A stretch of DNA of 64,000 nt from Clavaria fumosa (lineage: Eukaryota; Basidiomycota; Agaricomycetes; Agaricales; Clavariaceae), in contig OX637803.1 in the NCBI GenBank assembly GCA_951802425.1, positions 2,728,001 through 2,792,000 of the forward strand. The letters run 5' to 3'. Position 1 is the first letter of the stretch. Each line of letters starts with the position of its first letter. Under the pieces are notes generated by a model. That model ran no database searches. It had not been told where the DNA came from and worked only from the letters and a program-made list of their open reading frames with translations. This document shows positions 56,823 to 64,000 of the stretch, piece by piece. A program made the translations under genes and the position numbers.

Positions 56823-58667
56823 TCAAGTCAGTGCACCTCTACGGCGAGTAATTCGGGGCAGATATTCTCGCCACCCGCTTCGCTGCGGCATCGGCAATCG
56901 CGATATGGTGACTTTGCGATGATCTTCATCATGGATCAGCCTTAGAACACCTAGCCTTGCATCTTCTGAGGTCAGCATCGAGAAGTTGCGGATTTTGCAG
57001 GCATGCTTGTCACTTATGTCAAGGTCAAGCAGTAATGCAGCCAGAGTCTGGACAACAACAGGATCCCGGGACTGCGCTTGAGCAATGACGAAAACAATTC
57101 CTGAGAATTCAACAAAAAGGTTAAGTGCGAGCCACACGAACACCCTCCACCGAGTGACTTGCGCGCGGGTTGCTGGGATGGACACCGTTACCTCCGTCTG
57201 GAGACCGGGTCGCTTGGAGCTCGCGGTGCGCGTCAGTGTCGTCCACGCCACCCCGTAGGATCTCGACAACGTCTCAGAAAAATACTCCAGCATGTTGTGG
57301 GTAGGCGGAAGGGACAGTTGGGTGAGCGCCAGAGCAGTCGTGACTTCGGGCATCATCGCGAGAGATTCCTTGGTCATGGGGTCCGGTATGAGTTCGAGCG
57401 CGGTGTCGTTTTCGACAACTGTTGGCCTTGAAAGTCTGCAATTCCTACAGACAGCCACCCCGGCCTCGTACGTGACGCGTAGAAACGCGTAGCAGTTACT
57501 TGCTTTTGCGGCAGGGAAGAGGATCCGATAAAATGATATATTGACTGGAAGATGGGGGTAAAACGATGATTTGCTCGGGCTACACGACTCGAGGCCTTGG
57601 TGATTCCACAAAGCCACAAGGAAACGAGTTTCAGAAACAGAGGAAGGCGGAGGGAAGGCTGGGGGTGGATGCCACGGTCCATCCGGGATGAGCGCAATAG
57701 TCGGGGCGAGCCTCTGCAGGGGATTTTCCTCGGAAGAGACATTGAAGTACCCGCTCTTGTCGTCTACTGAATGGAGCTGTTTGCTCGTGAGTGTGTTCAG
57801 CGGATCTTCAACCCATTCGAGCTCGCTAACGAGAAAATAAGGCACGGTAACGTTTTTTAAAGTGCTATTTATGCCCAGGTTTCGCGTCGCGAAGAGATTA
57901 CGCTTCATCGTTGTGGTCTGATTGGTGTTATCCCAAGCCGAAGTGGCTGATTCAAGCGCTTTATATACCGTGTCACGCCTGATATTCGCGTTCTTCGTCC
58001 AGGAGGTCCAGGGTTGTCCGTTTACGCCCAAGGCGATGTTCTTAACAGGGGTGCCGGGAACGCTAGCGTAGGACGGCGCCCAGGTAATCGAGCCGGCAAG
58101 AAGAGGCGATGTGATCTGAGAAGGTACGATGGCGATGAGGACAAATGCAACGAGCAGAACCGTTCCGCGTCCTTCGCCTCCGGCGTGGTGAGACGTGAAC
58201 CGAGCGGGCAAATTGTAAATTAATGTGTGGGCAATCTCGTGCACCCCCAGCCCTGACTTCTCCATCATCAGGAAAACGCAGCGCCAAGCCGTAGCGGCCG
58301 ACCAGGCGGCTACGGAGCCCCGCAGCAAAACCATGAACAGAGTCAATAGCGTGGTGATGTCTGACTGAAGGGGAGCAAACCCCGACACCGCGAGGTCGCC
58401 GTTCGCCTGGCGGAAAGGGGGCCTCCTTGAATCCAAGTTGAAGTGTTTACGATCCACGTAAGCAAGCACAAAGACGGTAGTGGCGATAAGAAGGAAGAGA
58501 TGGATCACTAGAGGTAGCAGCACCGAGATCCATGCCCTTGTCTCGCTCTCGCCGGGGCGCCGTTTCGACCGTGATATTGCATTTATCGGCTGGACATTTG
58601 TGAGGGAGTTCGTTGCCCCAGCGCTATAGGGTAACTCGGCTTCAATATTCTGCTCCACATTGTTCAT
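56823..58667 (-). CDS. multi-pass membrane protein of unknown function (614 aa)
   Basis: Single open frame from the ATG at 58667 to the stop at 56823, with no intron needed. Membrane segments are visible at about residues 45-70 (WISVLLPLVIHLFLLIATTV), 100-125, 168-195 (TVLLVAFVLIAIVPSQ) and 530-555 (FVWLALNLFVEFSGIVFVIA). The 330-residue region between the third and fourth has several N-x-S/T sites and a CRNC motif, so it is probably extracellular or lumenal. The C-terminal tail is basic (RITRRRGAL). It resembles lineage-specific membrane proteins of mushroom-forming fungi by architecture, but I recognise no named family. Codon use and GC content are higher than in the mobile-element block. 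Confidence 0.85.
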   Translation of the reverse strand: MNNVEQNIEAELPYSAGATNSLTNVQPINAISRSKRRPGESETRAWISVLLPLVIHLFLLIATTVFVLAYVDRKHFNLDSRRPPFRQANGDLAVSGFAPLQSDITTLLTLFMVLLRGSVAAWSAATAWRCVFLMMEKSGLGVHEIAHTLIYNLPARFTSHHAGGEGRGTVLLVAFVLIAIVPSQITSPLLAGSITWAPSYASVPGTPVKNIALGVNGQPWTSWTKNANIRRDTVYKALESATSAWDNTNQTTTMKRNLFATRNLGINSTLKNVTVPYFLVSELEWVEDPLNTLTSKQLHSVDDKSGYFNVSSEENPLQRLAPTIALIPDGPWHPPPAFPPPSSVSETRFLVALWNHQGLESCSPSKSSFYPHLPVNISFYRILFPAAKASNCYAFLRVTYEAGVAVCRNCRLSRPTVVENDTALELIPDPMTKESLAMMPEVTTALALTQLSLPPTHNMLEYFSETLSRSYGVAWTTLTRTASSKRPGLQTEVTVSIPATRAQVTRWRVFVWLALNLFVEFSGIVFVIAQAQSRDPVVVQTLAALLLDLDISDKHACKIRNFSMLTSEDARLGVLRLIHDEDHRKVTISRLPMPQRSGWREYLPRITRRRGALT

Positions 58668-59796
58668 GTCGACCTGCGAAAAGGCCGCATTACTGAGTGT
58701 TGGAATAGTACGGGACTCGGATGTGCTGAAGGTTGGCGCTCACTTTCGAGAGCTCAAAGAGAATCGACATCGTGGGGTGAGGACAACTCACAACGCGTCC
58801 TTGAGGTTGTGGGGTCTACCACTATCGTCTATTCTCCTTATCGTCGCTGTTTTCTCATGCTTGCCCGTTCAGGCTTCAGTCGCTGTTGGTAGCCGCATGG
58901 TGGTAACTGCCACAAATGCACGTGAGCGTGGGCCAACACGCCGACGACTCGGACGAGCGGTGGATAACGTCAGCACTAGCAGCAGCGGTGCCGGTGATGG
59001 CGAATGGGTGATGTGCCGAAATGGTGGCTGTGATCTTCGGCGCAGAGGATTGTGCAACGGAAGACCGTGGCAACGGCGTGGCATTTTCACCCGGATCAGG
59101 TGCCGCATTAAGGACGGCTCTGCAACGGTGTTGTCCCAGAGTGTGAATGTACACGGGGGAGATGGCAACAAGGACCGCCCAAGTGCCACAAATTAGAGCG
59201 GAAAACTATAAACTTGGTACGAGGACAAAGAGCACATGAATTGGGTCAATGTACAATGTGTGGGAGCGTGCCTGTCAGCGCCAACAAGCGTGAGAAGAAC
59301 GGGCCACTTGGCCGCAGCTTATTGGACGCGTTATGGAACATCAAAGATTTTTTGATTCTTGGGCCTGGGAGGAGGAGAACGAAAAGCCGGAGAGTCGTGC
59401 ACGCGTTTCCATAGCCGCCATGTGGCGCGCGCTATTGACAACACAGCACGGCATGGAACTGGAACCGCCTCAAAACGGCGTTCTTGGCTCCGGCTCCTGA
59501 AATTTGAAATTGTTCTCTTGGCTGAACCTTGGTTACTGCGCTCTGTTGATGGATCTCGTCCATTTTAAGGCCGTTGCGACGGGGGGGCGAAAAAGGGGGG
59601 AATGAAAAAGCAGGGAAACTTGAAACGACCCTGTCGTCGTCTTTGGTTCGGGTAAAATTTCTCTCATAAAGGGCCAACAAAGTCTTACGTGAATGGCAGA
59701 GACGCCTGAAAAACTTCCAGGATTTACTCACACATCACTCTCTTCCTGCAACCACCATCTACCCCTTCCCCCTCGCTTCGTAGCCCTCTTTTCAAA
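58668..59796. other. intergenic, possible divergent promoter region
   Basis: Overlapping frames at 58660-59196 on both strands have no domain or codon character that favours one. 59560-59600 has a G-run. CT-rich DNA at 59730-59790 directly precedes the next gene, as in many fungal promoters. Confidence 0.4.
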
Positions 59797-60232
59797 ATGC
59801 TATTCAGTCGCTCTTTTTACCTCCTCACGGCCATCCTCAGCGCCCTCATCGTCAGCACGGTCGCGCAGCAGCCTTCCCAGGGCTGTGGACAATTTTCTTG
59901 CCCACCCCAGGACACTCTCGGGTTCCAGTTAGACCCAGCCTCTGGACAACGTGCCGGTGTTTTGCATTGCGAATACCCAGCAGCTGACAGCCCACCCGAC
60001 CAATTCTTCTGCGAGTACCAACTTCAGGCTGCCAATGGCAAGGTGAGCACTATGAGTTCAAAAAACAAGTGACGCATTCCGCTGACATTGTGCGTGTGTG
60101 TGTGTGCAGCCTGCTGGTGCATTGACTAATGACCAGGACGTCGGCCTATGCCCCCCCAACGCTGTGGCGGGTTGCGCACCCGCACGTCGTTCTGTTCGAG
60201 AAGCTCGGTACGCAAAGGCCAGGTTGGCTTGA
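59797..60232 (+). CDS. small secreted cysteine-containing protein (122 aa)
   Basis: Two exons, 59797-60042 and 60110-60232, join in phase across a 67-nt intron ending in a TG run and CAG. The protein starts with a signal peptide (MLFSRSFYLLTAILSALIVS, cut probably after VAQ). The mature part has six cysteines (GCGQFSC, LHCEY, FFCEY, LCPP, GCAP) and ends in a basic tail (RRSVREARYAKARLA). No family recognised. Size and cysteines fit the small secreted proteins that fungi use at the cell surface or toward hosts. Confidence 0.75.
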
Positions 60233-61745
60233 ATTGGAGCCAAATTCGCAGTATGGGGATCATCGTCAATGAAACTTTGCCTGGGGCACTTTGCACCATC
60301 CACTCTTTTGTACCCAGACTTTTCCGCAGACACTTCTTTATCGTACCTGATTGCCGCCTTCTTGCGAACATTCTCAGTCATCATTATATACCTTTTCTTT
60401 CTGTGAGCCGAGACTTTCCCGCCATTGCTGCTATCACGAACCGTAGACGCTCTACGTAGTCGCACTGTTGTCGCCAGCTCAAAAGACTTTTCATTATTGC
60501 TTGCTTTGTGTATTGTCCGCCCACGATTATCTCGTTGCCATCCCTCCCATGACATGTTGGTCAAAAATTTTCACATCGGCTGGTATGTCCAGAAATGGGC
60601 CGGAAATATCACAGCGCTTGATACTTGTTTCTCCATCGAGTCTCATGTGTGACCACGCATTAACGGAGCGTCCGACATTGCGTGCCTAATGGAGCTGCAT
60701 GTCGTCGTCACATTATCATCTCTAATTGCGCGCGCTCTGCATACCGTCAGGCGCACCCAGGCGGCCCTGTATCACGCGCGCTCTGGATTCCGATTTTTCT
60801 GGATTCCGATTTTTTTCTTTTCTTATCAAACGCCAGCCATCAAACGCCGAGGTGATGACCACAGCCACACTCCGATCGAGGCGTTCGTCGGTCACGTTAG
60901 CCTTGCCGCTGCTAGGCACGCATTTGTTATTCGGGTGCCAAGACTCAACGATTTGCAATTCTACCTCGGCCTCGAACGAAGGGTGCCGCGGCAGGCCTTC
61001 GGTCGGACCTTTCTTCCTAGGCGTCCAGCGGTGGATAGATCCTGGCGTTCTTTGGAGTAGACAGCGAGATCAGTGTTATAATGGTTTGCAGCGATTGCCG
61101 GGGCAGCCTGCCGTCATGCCGAGGAGCCGGCGACAATCGGCGATGGTAGGTGTTCCGTCCTCAAAATGGTTCATTTGTTGCCTGCCTTTAACGACATTGT
61201 CAAAATCCTTGCAACCGTTTTGGCGTTTGATGCTGTTACCGATGCCTCTGTTGATTGAATTGCAAAGTCCGGTCTTAACGGTGCTAACAGTGTGCTGACC
61301 GCTCACTCACGTCTCCGATATTTCGCCGAAGGGTTGGCCACTGCGTCCCTACAATAAGCAAAGTCCCTGCAGGCGCTTGCGACGGCCCTAGTACCGAATA
61401 TACGTGCCATTTTATGCCATGGATTTCAGTGATACATCACGTATAGCAAGGTTAAGGGAAAAAGAAAAGTGAAGTAAAGACAAGGCAAAAAGATAGAGAG
61501 ACCAGAACAAGTCGACAACTAGATGCGCCGATATCGTTCAAATATGAGAAAATGCGTTAACAGATGCTGGGGTCCTAGAGGTAATAGGAGTGATTGCCGA
61601 CGGCTAAACCCAACCAGAATTAAAACTGGTGAGTAAGACAGAATGGCTAAATCCTCCAGTAGGCCATATATTCTACGACCAGTTCTTGATAAAGCCTTTG
61701 GACAACAATGCCAAACATTCTCCGACCGCAAACCAGCTGCAAGTA
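60233..61745. other. intergenic, with possible decayed exons
   Basis: Several short frames (60689-61060, 60726-61298) overlap on both strands. One reading near 61190-61330 (DIVKILATVLAFDAVTDAS, then a stop) looks protein-like, but I cannot assign it. 61420-61620 is A-rich. Nothing firm. Confidence 0.35.
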
Positions 61746-62895
61746 ATGGCGACGGTCGACGTATACAAGACGCTTCCCTCATCTAAAACTCACATCTCTT
61801 CTGAGCATGCCAGTGCCACTGGACACCAGCGGTCCCACCAGAACCAACGGATCCAGCTGACATCCTCAGACCCGTTCATTCCAAACTATGTGAAGTCGCA
61901 GCTGACCCAGTGCACCGACCCGGCGGGCATCTATGCGTCTCGCGTCCAGAACCGTTCTGTGCTCCTCGAGAACCCGCCGCGAGACAGCAGAGCGAAAAAA
62001 GAACTCGGGGAAAAGAGACAGCGGAGGAAAGACCAGCGGGCCAAAATGGCGCTCGGTCTGATCGGGAAGAGGGAGGCGCGGCTTAAGGGCGTGTGGACTA
62101 TGGACCCTGCACAGTCGAGGTATGTATCGTTCCTTTCGCTTTTCCTTCTGACGGACACGTTTTGTCGAGTCAGGTTCGAGCTGTTCATTCCGTTGCATCA
62201 GCTGTGGTTGGGATATGTATCTGAACTCTTGGCACTGCCGCCGCCAACGACCACTTCCTCTTCTGCGCCGCCTGTGCTCAATGCTGCAAATATGCACGCG
62301 AAGCTAATCAAGGCCGATTTTCACGGCTCGATAATGACGGGTGTGTATTGCTTCCCATTTCGAAGACCCGATCTTGTTCCAACATCTACGGCTCCAGTGA
62401 AGCAGAGTAAAAATCCATCGCTGGTGGGTTTATCAGGAATCGTTATTCTCGAAACAGAAAATGCGTTCCGTGTGGTCACAAGGAAGAATAAATTGAAATG
62501 TATCATCATTCGAATCGTCTTCTCGAGCCATCGATCTGACACTCGTCTATCGATATGCAGTATTACCAAAGCGCAACTCCATCTTTACATTCGCAGTGCC
62601 CCTGTATTCCACACTATCCTCTCCGTTCTTTGACGCAAGTGTCCGGGAATCATCCGGAACCACCACGCAAACGCAACCGGGCCCGTTCTCCAGACTCCCT
62701 CCCACTTTTTCGGGCGTCCCTTCTCTCTCCCAACCCGATGCAGTGGCATCTCAGAGAACAACGAGCACCCAGGACGTCCTGACAGTCTTAGACGGCCCAC
62801 ACGCCGCGTTCGATTTGCACGGCAACCAGTTCTGCTTCCGCGCAGCCGAGAGAGCGGGCCGCAAGTTCAAATGGAAAGAGAGCATCTTGCTTTGA
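61746..62895 (+). CDS. POP4: RNase P/MRP protein subunit POP4 (Rpp29)
   Basis: Four exons, 61746-62119, 62174-62340, 62398-62499 and 62561-62895, join in phase to 325 residues. POP4 is a core protein of nuclear RNase P and RNase MRP, which trim tRNA 5' leaders and pre-rRNA. The N-terminal half is basic (KKELGEKRQRRKDQRAKMAL). The Sm-like barrel follows: MHAKLIKADFHGSIMTV, SKNPSLVGLSGIVILETENA, KLLPKRNSIFTFAVPL, and, after a low-complexity insert of about 75 residues, HGNQFCFRAAERAGRKFKWK near the end. All signature blocks are intact. The start chosen is the first ATG in the exon with a good context; the frame is open 39 codons further up. A single-copy housekeeping gene, it marks ordinary chromosome here. 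Confidence 0.92.
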
Positions 62896-64000
62896 TTGCT
62901 CTCCGCAGAGGAAGGAAACGTACGAGCAGACCCGAGGAAGCGCCGCATCCTTGCTCTGAAGCACTCCACATTGACGCACAGAAAGGCGTCCCCTGCTCTT
63001 GATGATGGTATCGGTGCAGCTGGAGCCTGAAGGATGTCTCTTTGTCGTCGACTTCCGCGTCCGAGAGGATTTCACAGGTGGTCCCGGAGACACGGTGCGC
63101 CTCTGAGTCCATCTGCAAAGACGTCATACATGTAGATCGTCATTGTTGGCTGCCGCCACAGCCGTTGCTGCATGCTGTTGCCGTCTCTGGCAGCTGCCGC
63201 TGTGCTGCTGGTCACCACATACTGCCGTCATCGTCGCCGGTCACCACAGGCTGCCGTCGTCTTTGAGGTTGGCTGTCATCATTGCTGGTCGCTGCAGGCT
63301 GCCGCTGCCGCCATCGCTAGTCGTCGTCGTCGTTACCGGTTTCCGCAGGCTGCGGTCATCATCACAGCTGGCCGTTGATGTTGTTGGCCACTGCTGCCGC
63401 CGTGGATGCCCGTCGTCGCTGCTGTCATTGTCACTGGTCACCGTTGTCGTCACTGGCCACCGCAGGTTGATATCGTCATAGCTGGCTGTCGCCGCCATCC
63501 TTGCGGGTAACAGGTCGGTGGGAGAAAGACGAATGCTGCCGCTACTGCTTCTTGTCACCGCTGCTGGCCCTCGCTCATCGCCGTCGCTGACGTAGGTTGT
63601 TGTGTATTGCGCGAGGGAAATGGAGAGAGGGGATAAGGGGGTAGTGGTGGGCGGGCGAGTGGACATGACATCTGGCTGCGAAAAGGGACACCTATTTGTC
63701 CGCCATGGGATGACTGGGCGAAAGCGACACTCTTTTCTTGTGCAGTAATTGTCGTGTGTTGGTTTTCTCGAGGAATACCGAAGAAATTGAAGCCGTGCCG
63801 AGCGATTCGCCTGGAAGCGCGAAAGGGCGAGTGACAGTCACCAGCCCCTCTGAATCACCCCCATTGAGCACAGTCGATGTGGAGATGGCTTTTGTTGCGC
63901 ATGGTGACGGCGATTGGTCACGCGTGTGTCACAATACGTGACTTCTAGTTATAAAGTCCGCGTCTACTCAGCGCCCTTCACTTGTTAATAAGAGTAGCAC
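62896..64000. other. 3' flank: triplet-repeat DNA, no supported gene
   Basis: 63140-63560 is dominated by GCCGTCGTC/GCTGCCGCC triplets that open long frames on both strands. The frame at 63738-63941 is short and featureless. 62900-63130 on the minus strand is open but unrecognised; it may be the end of the next gene. Confidence 0.4.

Noticed and set aside
58660..59196. 178-residue plus-strand frame
   Set aside because: Overlaps comparable frames on the other strand, with no start context, domain or splice support.

Overview
The window reads as nuclear DNA of a basidiomycete fungus, most likely an Agaricomycete. Introns are short (about 45-70 nt, GT...AG). A fungal RNase P/MRP subunit gene (POP4), a fungal-type PAL relic and chromodomain Ty3/gypsy elements are present. 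So is a KDZ transposon carrying a TET/JBP-type dioxygenase, a combination known mainly from basidiomycetes. I cannot name the species from sequence alone.

Layout. 1-2739: minus-strand, decayed Ty3/gypsy copy cut by the window start. 3600-5840: degraded phenylalanine ammonia-lyase pseudogene (minus). 6090-7030: about four copies of a roughly 240-bp tandem repeat. 7880-8475: fragmented chitin synthase export chaperone (Chs7-like) pseudogene. 9860-50370: a nest of mobile elements. The outer layer is a chromoviral gypsy ('gypsy A'), now in three pieces (9860-11215, 39846-40323, 49890-50370). Its integrase core is split by about 28.6 kb of inserted DNA. Its 3' part is split again by gypsy B (40324-49889, 290-bp LTRs, target duplication CTCCA). 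Gypsy B is itself split by an LTR element without recognisable pol (45257-49309, about 810-bp LTRs, target duplication ACACC). 50371-56800: microsatellites and non-autonomous inverted-repeat elements. 56823-64000: ordinary gene space with a membrane protein, a small secreted protein and POP4.

The centrepiece is 12081-37818, a giant KDZ-type element of about 25.7 kb bounded by inverted repeats of 3.4-3.6 kb. In order it carries: an HMG-like/acidic nuclear protein gene inside the left repeat (minus); a JmjC-type 2-oxoglutarate oxygenase gene (minus); a six-exon gene whose protein begins with a near copy of the histone H3 tail followed by an ADD/PHD-type zinc finger (plus); a TET/JBP-type dioxygenase (plus); the KDZ transposase with its CxC2 cysteine cluster (minus); a Ulp1-type SUMO protease with catalytic His, Asp, Gln and Cys in place (minus); and a second, damaged HMG-like copy in the right repeat (plus).

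KDZ transposons linked to TET/JBP genes and a divergent HMG protein are described in basidiomycetes. The H3-tail mimic, JmjC oxygenase and Ulp1 protease in the same element look like a wider chromatin toolkit: read or mimic H3, oxidise methyl groups on DNA and possibly protein, remove SUMO, move DNA. That functional reading is inference. The residues and gene order are seen directly. Several stop codons in the window (in gypsy B, and in the right HMG-like copy) are CGA-to-TGA changes, as expected from deamination of 5-methylcytosine, the base TET enzymes act on.
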